Position numbers and translations under genes: made by a program
Notes under the pieces: generated by a model
What the model was told of the DNA's origin: nothing
Database searches by the model: none
What the model saw: only the letters and a program-made list of their open reading frames with translations
Source: Desulfobacterales bacterium
Lineage (GTDB): Bacteria; Desulfobacterota; Desulfobacteria; Desulfobacterales; JAEINQ01
DNA: 64,000 bases
Assembly: GCA_016342285.1 (NCBI GenBank)
Contig: JAEINQ010000034.1
Location: forward strand, 1 to 64,000
Direction: 5' to 3'
In this document: positions 1 through 8,419 of the stretch, piece after piece
How positions within the stretch are numbered: position 1 is the first letter of the stretch
Layout of the letters: the number at the start of each line of letters is the position of its first letter

Positions 1-76
1 GGAACCGGATGCGGGAAAACCGCACGTCCGGGTCTGTGCGGGGGGCGCTGGGTAACCGGCGTTCCTACCGCGAGAT
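1..76 (+). mobile_element. 3' end of a group II intron (domains V and VI), cut by the window edge
   Basis: Positions 2-34 fold as a group II intron domain V: GAACCGGA (2-9) pairs with TCCGGGTC (27-34), a two-base bulge CG lies at 25-26, and TGCGG/CCGCA closes a GAAAA loop (15-19). Positions 37-72 fold as domain VI: a stem of about 14 bp capped by GTAA (52-55), with an unpaired A at 67 placed as the branch-point adenosine. The 3' splice site should fall at about 74-76. The rest of the intron, probably with a reverse transcriptase/maturase gene, would lie left of the window. The fold is seen; splicing activity is not known, and the third base pair of domain V is A-G rather than the usual G-U. 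Confidence 0.8.
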
Positions 77-89
77 GGATGAATTTACA
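77..89 (+). promoter_or_regulatory. Remnant of CRISPR leader between intron and first repeat
   Basis: About 13 nt separate the predicted intron end from the first CRISPR repeat. In type I-E systems the leader lies on the side where the repeat reads GAGTTCCCC first, which here is the left. This stretch should therefore be the repeat-proximal end of the leader, with the remainder displaced to the far side of the intron. No promoter can be seen in so short a piece. Confidence 0.45.
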
Positions 90-2929
90 GAGTTCCCCAC
101 GAACGTGGGGATGAACCGTAGGTCGTGCTCGTCGCCGTGTCGATGGTATCGAGTTCCCCACGAACGTGGGGATGAACCGCCGGTAAATGTAGCACATATC
201 GCCCACCGGGTGAGTTCCCCACGAACGTGGGGATGAACCGGTCAGCAGGTTGCCCTTGGTGGTGATGGTGTACGAGTTCCCCACGAACGTGGGGATGAAC
301 CGGCCATTAGCAGCCAGGAATGTCGCAAAATCAGGAGTTCCCCACGAACGTGGGGATGAACCGCACGACCACCCATGCGCTTGTTGCCATCACCTAGAGT
401 TCCCCACGAACGTGGGGATGAACCGATTTGATGCCTTTCATGTTGTTGTGGATAACGCGAGTTCCCCACGAACGTGGGGATGAACCGTGACGATCCGCTT
501 GCCGATCAATTATGGATGCGAGTTCCCCACGAACGTGGGGATGAACCGCGTTTGCCTTGTCTGCCCTGATATGTATGGCCGAGTTCCCCACGAACGTGGG
601 GATGAACCGCTAAATGAAATATTCCACGAATGGCCCGAGGAGAGTTCCCCACGAACGTGGGGATGAACCGTTAAAAAGTGGAGTGATGATCTAACTGTCC
701 GGGAGTTCCCCACGAACGTGGGGATGAACCGTGAGGGAAGGAAACTACTTTCGCGGTGGCATGGAGTTCCCCACGAACGTGGGGATGAACCGCCATTATC
801 CTGGGTGTCCACACCCGCCAGCAGGAGTTCCCCACGAACGTGGGGATGAACCGGCAAGCCGTCATTGCATGGTTTTCTTCTGTTGGAGTTCCCCACGAAC
901 GTGGGGATGAACCGTGAAAACGGCTGCGTTGATATTCTCGGTAATAGAGTTCCCCACGAACGTGGGGATGAACCGGCTTCGGGCACAATCAGGTCCCGCC
1001 ATTGTTCGAGTTCCCCACGAACGTGGGGATGAACCGCGATGAATGCGGCGGTGGGCTACACGGCAACGGAGTTCCCCACGAACGTGGGGATGAACCGCCG
1101 AATGCCATTCCTATCTCGTCCAACCGCGTGAGTTCCCCACGAACGTGGGGATGAACCGGCTACGGCAACAACATTCTGGATTCTGTTTCAGAGTTCCCCA
1201 CGAACGTGGGGATGAACCGTGTTGTTTCCATGCCTTGCCGTTCCCTGGTTCGAGTTCCCCACGAACGTGGGGATGAACCGCCGGAGTTGCCGGGGGCGGT
1301 TCCGACTGTGTTGAGTTCCCCACGAACGTGGGGATGAACCGTTTCCCGCTTCGGACAATCTGAACAAAAACCGGAGTTCCCCACGAACGTGGGGATGAAC
1401 CGGTCTTGTGATCCATAAACGTCAATGGTCCCTTGAGTTCCCCACGAACGTGGGGATGAACCGCGATCCGTTGATTTTGCACTTGTCTTTGCCCTGAGTT
1501 CCCCACGAACGTGGGGATGAACCGGACATTGCAAAAATTTTCGGTATTCATGGGACGAGTTCCCCACGAACGTGGGGATGAACCGCAATGGGGTACGGTC
1601 GGTCGGAAAGTATCAAAGAGTTCCCCACGAACGTGGGGATGAACCGATTTTTTTAGACTTGCCGTGAAATCGGGTTTTGAGTTCCCCACGAACGTGGGGA
1701 TGAACCGGCACCCCGATGTGTGACGGGTTGGAGGGATAGGAGTTCCCCACGAACGTGGGGATGAACCGACCGAAGACGCAGTAAAACAGGAGGAATAATT
1801 GAGTTCCCCACGAACGTGGGGATGAACCGGTCACCGAAGACGGCACCGGCCGTGATCTTTTGAGTTCCCCACGAACGTGGGGATGAACCGCGGCATATTC
1901 GGCGCGACCACGTCGGCCATGGTGAGTTCCCCACGAACGTGGGGATGAACCGGTATGGTGGCCCTGCCGCTCAATACGGGACCAGAGTTCCCCACGAACG
2001 TGGGGATGAACCGGCGACCCGGATGCCGGGTTCGCGTTCCATCACGAGTTCCCCACGAACGTGGGGATGAACCGGTTTCCGTGGCGCGGAAATTGGAACT
2101 GTTTGAGAGTTCCCCACGAACGTGGGGATGAACCGGCTTCGGGCACAATCAGGTCCCGCCATTGTTCGAGTTCCCCACGAACGTGGGGATGAACCGCGAT
2201 GAATGCGGCGGTGGGCTACACGGCAACGGAGTTCCCCACGAACGTGGGGATGAACCGCCGAATGCCATTCCTATCTCGTCCAACCGCGTGAGTTCCCCAC
2301 GAACGTGGGGATGAACCGAAATTTTCCGAATCGTAAAAGGCGCAGAAAAAGAGTTCCCCACGAACGTGGGGATGAACCGGGGTGCTCATAAACCTAATGT
2401 GCCTCATACACGAGTTCCCCACGAACGTGGGGATGAACCGGCCGTATCCATCGCCGTTTTCAGGTCGGGGCCGAGTTCCCCACGAACGTGGGGATGAACC
2501 CGATCATTGTCGGAAATGTTGTCACGGGGAAGGGAGTTCCCCACGAACTTGGGGATGAACCGGCCTGTTGGATGGCAATGGATCAGTTCCAGACGAGTTC
2601 CCCACGAACGTGGGGATGAACCGGCGATGGAGGAGATCCTGGGGTTCAACATCACGAGTTCCCCACGAACGTGGGGATGAACCGGCCCTGTCCGCCCACT
2701 CCTACACCGTGGTCAAGAGTTCCCCACGAACGTGGGGATGAACCGCGGTGAATTCCGCAATCCACTGCCCCCGACTATAGTTCCCCACGAACGTGGGGAT
2801 GAACCGGTGGCCGCGGCTTCCACTTCCGGGAAGACAAACGAGTTCCCCACGAACGTGGGGATGAACCGGAGTTTATCCTTTCGTCTTTGCCCGGTGAGAT
2901 GAGTTCCCCACGAACGTGGGGATGAACCG
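90..2929 (+). CRISPR. Type I-E-style CRISPR array, 47 repeats and 46 spacers
   Basis: A 29-nt repeat that begins GAGTTCCCC and ends GATGAACCG recurs 47 times, with spacers of 32 nt (33 nt in five cases). The repeat carries an inner palindrome (TCCCCACG/CGTGGGGA), as in type I-E crRNA hairpins. Most copies are identical. Variants lie near the right end: position 2501 (last base C), 2549 (loop G to T) and 2778 (first base T). Decay at the right, together with repeat orientation, puts the leader at the left. Spacers 15-17 (976-1129) recur as spacers 34-36 (2136-2289). No cas gene is present in the window, so the adaptation and interference genes, if they survive, must lie to the left. Confidence 0.98.
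2136..2289 (+). repeat. Duplicated three-spacer block inside the CRISPR array
   Basis: The three spacers at 2136-2167, 2197-2228 and 2258-2289 are identical in sequence and order to those at 976-1007, 1037-1068 and 1098-1129. The spacers before and after each block differ. The offset is 1160 bp, equal to 19 repeat-spacer units. This is a copy made by recombination between repeats, not independent acquisition. Confidence 0.95.
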
Positions 2930-3033
2930 GGCATTGTCCAGACTGTCAATGATCACCCTAATGGAGCCACCCATAGTCACCGTAATGGAGCCACTTAAAA
3001 AGGGCCAAAAGCGGTTCTCGGACCGGCTTCAAA

Positions 3034-3837
3034 TCAGGCTTTTTCACCCCCTTTCAAACTGCCGTTTTTAGCTGTTTTTTGACAAGCATTTTTGGATGGG
3101 TCAGAGATCGTCCGTTGGGCGCGAAAGCTCTTTCCTTCCAACACCACGGTATAGGCTCCGTGACGCAACCGGTCGATCGTAGCTTCCCCCAAGATCCGGT
3201 TGGGGAAGGCGTCGGTCCATTCCGGGATGTCCAGGTTCGAGGTTACAATGGTGCTTTTTCGCTCATAGCGCTCGGAGATGACATCATGGAAGTCTTCGTC
3301 CTGGGCGGGTTTGAGCGGTTTGAGGCCGAAGTCGTCGATGATCAACAGATCCACCCCGGTAATCTTTGCAAAGTGTCTGTCATATCCGTTGATCGCCCGG
3401 GCGGCATTTAGCTGGGCCAGCATTTTGGAGGCCGAGGTGAACAAAACGCTGTATCCGTTTCGGATGGCGCTGTGGCCAAGGGCCTGAGCCAAATGGCTCT
3501 TGCCGGTCCCGCAGGGGCCGATGATGAACACGCACACCTTCTCGGTGATGAACCTGCACGACGCCAGGTCCATTACCAGAGCACGGTTGATGTTGGGGTT
3601 GTAGGAGAAGTCAAACTCTTCCAATGTCTTCTGATTTCGGAAGTTGGCCCGGCGAAGAGCTGATGCCAATTTTTTCTGGTTGCGGCGGGCGATCTCGTCA
3701 GTGACGATAATCGCCAGAAAGTCCATGTAGGACATCTTGTTTTCGATGGCCTGGCGGTTACGTGACTCGATGGAGTCCATGATTCCCGACAGGCGAAGCT
3801 GCTTGAGCATGGGGGTTAGATCGGGCATCGGATTCAT
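3034..3837 (-). CDS. istB: IS21-family transposition helper ATPase IstB
   Basis: A 267-residue AAA+ ATPase that assists the IS21 transposase IstA in target selection. The Walker A motif GPCGTGKSH lies at about residues 107-115 and the Walker B motif LLIIDDFG at about 166-173. The N-terminal IstB-type helical region (DSIESRNRQAI) precedes the ATPase core. The start ATG at 3837 overlaps the istA stop as ATGA, which is the translational coupling seen in this family. A longer reading from 3858 is possible but less likely. The protein looks intact, although its partner IstA is truncated, so it cannot mobilise this copy on its own. Confidence 0.93.
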   Translation of the reverse strand: MNPMPDLTPMLKQLRLSGIMDSIESRNRQAIENKMSYMDFLAIIVTDEIARRNQKKLASALRRANFRNQKTLEEFDFSYNPNINRALVMDLASCRFITEKVCVFIIGPCGTGKSHLAQALGHSAIRNGYSVLFTSASKMLAQLNAARAINGYDRHFAKITGVDLLIIDDFGLKPLKPAQDEDFHDVISERYERKSTIVTSNLDIPEWTDAFPNRILGEATIDRLRHGAYTVVLEGKSFRAQRTISDPSKNACQKTAKNGSLKGGEKA

Positions 3838-4310
3838 AGCGGCCTCCCTTCCCGGCAAACCTGGCTGCGAAGGAAGCGGCCCCTGCCGGTGTATGCCGAC
3901 GCCAGCGGGATTACGTTGGGTTGCTCATATAGCGGCAACTGGTCCAGCCCCTGTTGCAGGATGCTTTTGACCGTGCGGTACTTGGCGTTATCAAAATGAA
4001 GCGCTCGGGCGCAGGCCGCCGCCAACCGGTCCGGGCCGTACTTTTTGCCCAGACGGATCACACCTTGGGCGGCACGTAGGTTGTCGAGTACTTTGTGGGC
4101 AAACAACCGGCGGATCAGCCGGTGGCAGTCGGGACCGATGTCTTCGGCCTGCTTCAGGCACCATTGGGGATCCTGCATCTTGTAGGCAATCGCCTCGGGA
4201 GGCATGTGCTCGTCCACCGTAGAGCGTTGCCCTGGAAAGATTTGGCGCGGATGCGTCGCCACCAGCTTGATGTCGTGGTACAGCTTCACGGTTGTTTTGT
4301 CCCGTGACCT
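3834..4310 (-). pseudogene. istA: IstA transposase, C-terminal fragment
   Basis: Only about 155 residues of a protein that normally has about 500 remain. The C-terminal signature of IS21 transposases is clear (VKLYHDIKLVATHPRQ, GQRSTVDEHMPPEA, LFAHKVLDNLRAAQG). The N-terminal helix-turn-helix and the integrase DDE core are missing. The reading frame stays open to 4343, but the first residues do not resemble IstA, so the break lies near 4290-4310. The stop overlaps the istB start by 4 nt. Confidence 0.88.
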
Positions 4311-4411
4311 GGGGTCTGACCAAGCTGAAAGCCCGATTATCAAGGCTTCACGTCGAAATAAGGGGCATTTTTAGCTCTTAAAGCGATGTTTTGGGCGTGA
4401 AAAAGTACGGT

Positions 4412-4813
4412 TTAGACAAAAGCGGCGGAAGAAACATGGAATCGCTCGGCCAGTAATTTGATTTGGCGGACATTGAGTTGCCGCTTTCCCCTCAATACCT
4501 CCGAAACCACCCCTTGACTTCCAATTTCTGGCAGATCCGCTTGCTTAAGACCGTGTTCGGCCATCAAGAATTTCAGGGTGTCGCCCGGATTGCCTGCCAT
4601 AGGGGCAACATGACCCGATTCATAGGTTTCAATCAGGCTTCCGATGGTTTCCATCAACGAGGCCAGGGGGTGGGCGGTGTCTTCGCCCACCTCGTCAATG
4701 AGGCCATCAAGCAGGCGGACCAGCTTTTCATAGTCCTTTTCAGTGTGTGGCACGGAAAATACATGCGCGATGGTTGGCCAAACCTTAACGAGTTCTTCAA
4801 TCTGGGCGTTCAT
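4412..4813 (-). CDS. higA: HigA-type antitoxin with XRE helix-turn-helix
   Basis: A 133-residue protein. The N-terminal half is acidic and helical, and the C-terminal half (about residues 78-130) is a helix-turn-helix with the pattern LKQADLPEIGSQGVVSEVLRGKR, as in the HigA antitoxins of COG5499. It should bind and neutralise the toxin encoded just upstream and repress the operon. Its start overlaps the toxin stop by 4 nt, giving the toxin-first order usual for higBA. A palindrome at 5109-5127 in front of the toxin gene is a good candidate for its operator. Confidence 0.88.
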   Translation of the reverse strand: MNAQIEELVKVWPTIAHVFSVPHTEKDYEKLVRLLDGLIDEVGEDTAHPLASLMETIGSLIETYESGHVAPMAGNPGDTLKFLMAEHGLKQADLPEIGSQGVVSEVLRGKRQLNVRQIKLLAERFHVSSAAFV

Positions 4814-5100
4814 TTTTGCCTCCAGGTTCCGCGATCATATTCCGCGTGTGTCAAAATGTCGCGGATATACACCCGATGCGCGTTGTAATGGATCGCTGCG
4901 ATCAACCGGGCTTTGTTTCCTCCGATGTTGAAAACGGTCAGCTTACCGACTTTGTCAGCACTCGGAAACGTCGCTCGAAGCGCTGCAAATGAATCAAAAT
5001 CCGTATGCTTGACGATCCGATACCAGGATTCAATGGCCGAGGAACAATCAGGATACATTTTGGAAAAGTCGAGCAACCGCTTTCTCGCGATGATGTGCAT
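4810..5100 (-). CDS. higB: HigB-type mRNA interferase toxin
   Basis: A 96-residue basic protein that fits the HigB toxin family (a RelE-like fold that cleaves mRNA on the ribosome). The family pattern is visible: IIARKRLLDFSKMYPDC near the N-terminus, a central FNIGGNKARLIAAIHY strand pair, and the C-terminal VYIRDILTHAEYDRGTW, which carries the usual H-x-E-Y-D motif. The length is normal and no residue seems lost. It is the first gene of the pair and lies next to the truncated IS21 element, a common place for a mobile toxin-antitoxin module. Confidence 0.9.
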   Translation of the reverse strand: MHIIARKRLLDFSKMYPDCSSAIESWYRIVKHTDFDSFAALRATFPSADKVGKLTVFNIGGNKARLIAAIHYNAHRVYIRDILTHAEYDRGTWRQK

Positions 5101-5108
5101 GAGGAAAG

Positions 5109-5127
5109 CTATCTCATATTGAGATAG
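5109..5127. promoter_or_regulatory. Palindrome upstream of higB, probable HigA operator
   Basis: CTATCTCA and TGAGATAG form a perfect 8-bp inverted repeat around a 3-nt centre (TAT). It begins 8 nt upstream of the higB start codon. Its place and size fit an autorepression site for the HigA helix-turn-helix. Binding is inferred, not shown. Confidence 0.6.
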
Positions 5128-5429
5128 ATGTCAACAGAGGCCGGAAGGCGCTGTTTTGGCCGCGGCCCGTTCATTTTCAGTCTTACGTCTACGCTCTCTG
5201 AGCTGCGCCGCACAGGTCGCCTACGGCTTACGTCTTCGGCCTTCGGGCTACGCCGCACAACACGCCCGACAGGTAGGGAAAGCCACGCTAAAGACGTGGC
5301 AGACCAGAGCTCCAGATCCGGCGTTGGCAGGGTTTGTTCCGCCAAGGCGGTACGTCACACTTTGCGCCTGGGCTCTGGAGCCCTCCGGCTTTTGCATCGA
5401 TAGGGTACCCTTTGATCTTTACAATCCTG
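5128..5429. other. Non-coding stretch between higBA and the acyl-CoA ligase
   Basis: No convincing gene is present. The stretch holds several GC-rich inverted pieces, including GCCACG/CGTGGC at about 5281-5300 and repeated TACGTCT/TACGGCTTACGTC segments near 5204-5240. These may be the terminator of the ligase gene, which ends at 5430, or remnants of an older repeat. The short reading frames here look like composition artefacts. Confidence 0.4.
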
Positions 5430-7151
5430 TTATGCCGGCGGGTTTTTGCCGGAGGTGTCCTCTTCCTCCCGAAGCATACGCCGCAACACCTTGCCAACCA
5501 GAGATTTGGGGAGTTCTTCACGGAATTCGACGATTTTTGGCACCTTGTAGGCTGCCATGCGCTCTTTGCAAAAATCCGTGATTTCATCCGCCGTGGCGGT
5601 TTGGCCGGGTTTGAGGACAATGGAAGTCTTTACATTTTCTCCGCGCACCTCGTGGGGCACGCCGAATACCGCCGCCTCAAACACCGCGGGGTGCTCAAAA
5701 AGGACCGCTTCCACTTCGGCCGGATAAATGTTGTATCCACCGGCAATGATCATATCGCTTTTTCGGTCCACGATATGAAAAAAGCCGTCTTCATCCATGG
5801 TGCCGATATCGCCGGAGAAAAACCATCCGGGGGTGTTGTCCGGCCCCACCCGAAGGATTTTGGCGGTGGCTTCGGGGTTTTCCCAATACCCTTGCATTAC
5901 CTGTGCCCCTTTGACGATGATTTCACCGGGCGTGCCAGGGGGCTGTTCGATGGTGCCGTCATTTTCGTCAACGATCCGCATTTCCGTACCGGGCATGGGC
6001 AGACCGATGGAGTTATGCCGGGTGTTATCGATCGGATTCATGGCCGCGCAGATGGTCTCGGTGAGGCCGTAGGCTTCCACCATCTTGCCGGCAGTAATTT
6101 CTTCGAACCGGTCCTGGACCTCGGGGGCCAGGGGGGCAGCGGCACTGGCGGCAAATCGAAGGGAGGAAAAATCGGTTTTTTTAGACCGCGGATGGTTGTT
6201 AAACCCCACGAACATGGCCGGAACCCCGAGGTAGTAGTTGATCCGGTGTTTCTCGATGGCCATGATCACATGGTCCATGTCCCTGGGGTTTGGGATGAGT
6301 ACCGCGGTAAGACCGCCCGCGATAACCGTGTTCAAGACAATGGCCAGACCGTAGATGTGAAAAAAAGGCATGACGGCCAGCATCACATCCTCACCCTTGC
6401 GACTTCTTGCCCAGAGGTTTAGCATTTCGCTGTTAAGGGCCTGGCTCCGGTGAATGTGCCGTGCGCCCTTGGGTCTTCCAGTGGTGCCGCTGGTATAGAT
6501 TAGCGTGGAGGTGTCCTCGGGGGTGACCGTCACCGGTCGGGGTTCGGCCGGGGCTTCGGCGAGAATTTTCTGAAAGGAAAAGGTGTCGGCGTCGCCTGAA
6601 AAATCGACCCGGTGCCCTTCCTTTTTCTCTTTGGTGAGGGTGAACAAGAGCTTGAGCGGTGTCTGGAAATACTCCTTGATGTTGGTGACAATGACCCGCT
6701 TTAAGCCGGTCTTGGGGCGGATCTTCTTGATTCGCTCATAAAGACTGCTCATGACGATAAAGCTCGTTGCACCGGAGTCGTTGACCAGGTATTCGATCTC
6801 CCGGGGCATGTACAGAGGGTTGCAGCATACCACCACGGCCCCTATGCGCCATATGGCATAGGCGGCGATGACAAACTGGGGACAGTTGGGCAACATGATG
6901 GCCACCCGGTCACCCTTTGCCACGCCCATCTGCTGGAGACCGGCGGCAAAGCGGTTGACCGCTGCGTTCAGGGAGGCATAGGAGATTTTACGATCAAGAA
7001 GGAGCGGCCCCACCCGAACCCCGAAAATCAGCGCGGTGTGGTCGGGAAGCGCCGCTGCCGTATCCGTGAGGTACTGGTCCAGGGGGATTTGGGGAGACGC
7101 CATGGTGGCAGGAACTCCTGAATCGTAGTGTTGAAGCCATGGTTTTTCCAT
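5430..7151 (-). CDS. Long-chain acyl-CoA ligase (FadD-like, AMP-forming)
   Basis: A 573-residue member of the ANL adenylating family. It activates a fatty acid with ATP and CoA through an acyl-AMP. The P-loop-like motif YTSGTTGRPKG lies at about residues 218-228, the adenine-binding YGLTET at about 361-366, the hinge DRKSDMIIAGGYNIYP at about 453-468, and the catalytic lysine in the C-terminal KSLVGKVLRR. Length and order are normal. The ATG start has an AAGGA ribosome site 7 nt upstream. It stands alone. In this window it could feed on the fatty acids that the alkyl-sulfatase/ADH/AOR genes at 48-57 kb might make. Chain-length preference cannot be read from the sequence. Confidence 0.92.
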   Translation of the reverse strand: MEKPWLQHYDSGVPATMASPQIPLDQYLTDTAAALPDHTALIFGVRVGPLLLDRKISYASLNAAVNRFAAGLQQMGVAKGDRVAIMLPNCPQFVIAAYAIWRIGAVVVCCNPLYMPREIEYLVNDSGATSFIVMSSLYERIKKIRPKTGLKRVIVTNIKEYFQTPLKLLFTLTKEKKEGHRVDFSGDADTFSFQKILAEAPAEPRPVTVTPEDTSTLIYTSGTTGRPKGARHIHRSQALNSEMLNLWARSRKGEDVMLAVMPFFHIYGLAIVLNTVIAGGLTAVLIPNPRDMDHVIMAIEKHRINYYLGVPAMFVGFNNHPRSKKTDFSSLRFAASAAAPLAPEVQDRFEEITAGKMVEAYGLTETICAAMNPIDNTRHNSIGLPMPGTEMRIVDENDGTIEQPPGTPGEIIVKGAQVMQGYWENPEATAKILRVGPDNTPGWFFSGDIGTMDEDGFFHIVDRKSDMIIAGGYNIYPAEVEAVLFEHPAVFEAAVFGVPHEVRGENVKTSIVLKPGQTATADEITDFCKERMAAYKVPKIVEFREELPKSLVGKVLRRMLREEEDTSGKNPPA

Positions 7152-7494
7152 TGTTTTTCCTTTCGCTGGAGAAAAGGTGAATCACGGGAGAAGAGAGCTT
7201 GCCAAACAAAGAATTGCCTGGAATAAATCACCTTCAATATTTTAATGTTCACTCAATCACATCTCGAAAATATCGTCAATGGATGAGTTGACAACTCGTT
7301 CCGATCAATAAAACCACGATGGAAGGTGGAGGTCTGAAGGCAGGCAGTGGGATGGGACCCGAGGTCGGTGACAACAAACCGGGGCTTTATAGCATTTGTC
7401 AGAAATACGTTCCGATACGGATCTAAGGACGGCCCTCACCTTCAAACTCAATGTGAGTCAGAATCGAAAGGCTAAAAATGCTATAATACTAATC
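7152..7494. other. Intergenic region upstream of the acyl-CoA ligase, with a shared 30-nt repeat
   Basis: No gene is seen. It should carry the leftward promoter of the acyl-CoA ligase. At 7431-7460 it contains GGCCCTCACCTTCAAACTCA followed by ATGTGAGTCA, which recurs with one change at 39919-39948 (see findings). The segment has CTCAC and GTGAG arms and could form a small hairpin. Confidence 0.5.
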
Positions 7495-7542
7495 CAAAAA
7501 AAAATTGGCGCCGGGAAGGATTAACCCTTTTACCCGGCGCCA
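7495..7542 (-). terminator. Strong rho-independent terminator, leftward
   Basis: TGGCGCCGGG (7506-7515) pairs with CCCGGCGCCA (7533-7542) around a 17-nt loop. Read leftwards the hairpin is followed by an almost unbroken run of T (complement of 7496-7504). It ends the transcript of the two small leftward genes at 7620-8055. Confidence 0.88.
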
Positions 7543-7619
7543 GGAACCAATACAAGTAATTCAGATGAATGGAGGCGGGTCGGGATACAACCCGCCTTTT
7601 GACGAAGCAGGGGCGGTTG

Positions 7620-7799
7620 CTATTTGAGGGACTTGGCCCACTTGGAGGCGCCTCTGAGTGCCTGATAGAAAGCGCCGACCTCTCGTTTAACCTGCTTTTC
7701 GTTGGAATCTCCGGGAAGTTTGCGCCCCTTGTTGCCCCAGGCCTGCAGTACTTGGGAGAGACTCTCTCCAGTCTGTTTCCGTTTATCGGAGGAATCCAT
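7620..7799 (-). CDS. Small basic hypothetical protein (59 aa)
   Basis: An open frame of 59 codons begins MDSSDKRKQTGESLSQVL and ends ASKWAKSLK. It overlaps the end of the gene upstream by 17 nt and finishes about 80 nt before a strong leftward terminator, so it lies inside a transcribed unit. It is rich in lysine and glutamine and has no membrane segment. I do not recognise the family. The overlap suggests coupled translation, but no clear ribosome site is visible. Codon use looks like that of the neighbours. Confidence 0.5.
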   Translation of the reverse strand: MDSSDKRKQTGESLSQVLQAWGNKGRKLPGDSNEKQVKREVGAFYQALRGASKWAKSLK

Positions 7800-8055
7800 T
7801 TTTTTTGACGAGGTTGGTCAGGTTCTGGGTCACGTCCCTCGCCGCCTTCTGAATCCCGTCGTTGAAGAATTTTGTCTGTTCTTCCGCGATTTTTTTGGCC
7901 AGGGCCTTTTTGCAAAAGAGTTGGCCGTTCTTGATGGTGCCGATCATAATCTTGACCATGCCGGCGTCAAAGGCCTCCCGCGTCACCTTGCCCGACTCGG
8001 CAGCCTTTTGATACACGGTCAACTGCCTCTCGGCCTGGGCCTGGATTGCCTTCAA
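7783..8055 (-). CDS. Small helical hypothetical protein
   Basis: About 90 residues, basic and predicted helical (KAIQAQAERQLTVYQKAAES, then IAEEQTKFFNDGIQKAARDV). The composition is a little like phasin or apolipoprotein-type helical proteins, but I cannot place it in a family. The start is uncertain. The only usual start codon in frame is a TTG at 8055, while the frame remains open upstream to about 8120 without an ATG and its residues look coding. The 5' end may therefore have been lost. It is followed by the 59-codon gene and a terminator. Confidence 0.5.
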   Translation of the reverse strand: MKAIQAQAERQLTVYQKAAESGKVTREAFDAGMVKIMIGTIKNGQLFCKKALAKKIAEEQTKFFNDGIQKAARDVTQNLTNLVKKNGFLR

Positions 8056-8301
8056 AATGGCGACAAGCCTGCTGTTGGAATTTTGGCCGGAAAACCACTC
8101 CGAAGATTCCGGCCGAAGAAGTTAATCATTTACAAAAAACGCTTTGGGCTCTCATTTTGAGCAAGACAGAGTAATCGGTCAACATCCTGACGTATTCGGC
8201 GATGCGGTCTTGAAGTGCTCTGATGAATGACTTGGTGACAATATATCAAATTGGATAGAAAAAAGCGATCGATCGGGCCGGGTTTGTGGCCGGGGCCAAC
8301 G

Positions 8302-8328
8302 GTGACATGTTCCGGCAAATGCTATAAT
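8302..8328 (+). promoter_or_regulatory. Probable sigma-70 promoter of the rubrerythrin gene
   Basis: GTGACA (8302-8307) and a perfect TATAAT (8323-8328) are spaced by 15 nt. The -10 box lies about 90 nt upstream of the rubrerythrin start. The spacing is shorter than the 17-nt optimum. Confidence 0.5.
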
Positions 8329-8419
8329 GCCGGCATGTTTACAGATTTGGGCTGAAATGATACGGTCGGTTTGCTTGTGTTTTTTTTGGATAACCGGTTT
8401 AAAGGACAGGAGGATTGAC

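Larger units (their letters stand above)
2944..4310 (-). mobile_element. Decayed IS21-family element (one end, istB, 3' part of istA)
   Basis: The left end begins about 2944 with TGTCAATGATCACC and carries two direct repeats of the form TCACCnTAATGGAGCCAC at 2953-2970 and 2977-2994, the multiple terminal repeats typical of IS21 ends. It holds a full istB and only the last third of istA. The other terminus is missing: homology to IstA fades at about 4290-4310 and no matching terminal repeat follows. The element sits 14 nt into what should be the next spacer of the CRISPR array, so it truncates that array. Confidence 0.85.

Noticed and set aside
1..236. A rightward frame starting at 9
   Set aside because: It crosses the intron domains and the first CRISPR repeats.
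242..2949. Many leftward open frames with repeated VHPHVRGEL / GSSPRSWGT / RFIPTFVGN peptides
   Set aside because: They are translations of the CRISPR repeat in three frames and not genes.
1..5100. cas genes near the CRISPR array
   Set aside because: None were found; the only genes near are IS21 and HigBA.
5334..6422. Long rightward frame of 362 codons
   Set aside because: It is antisense to the acyl-CoA ligase, which has full family motifs.
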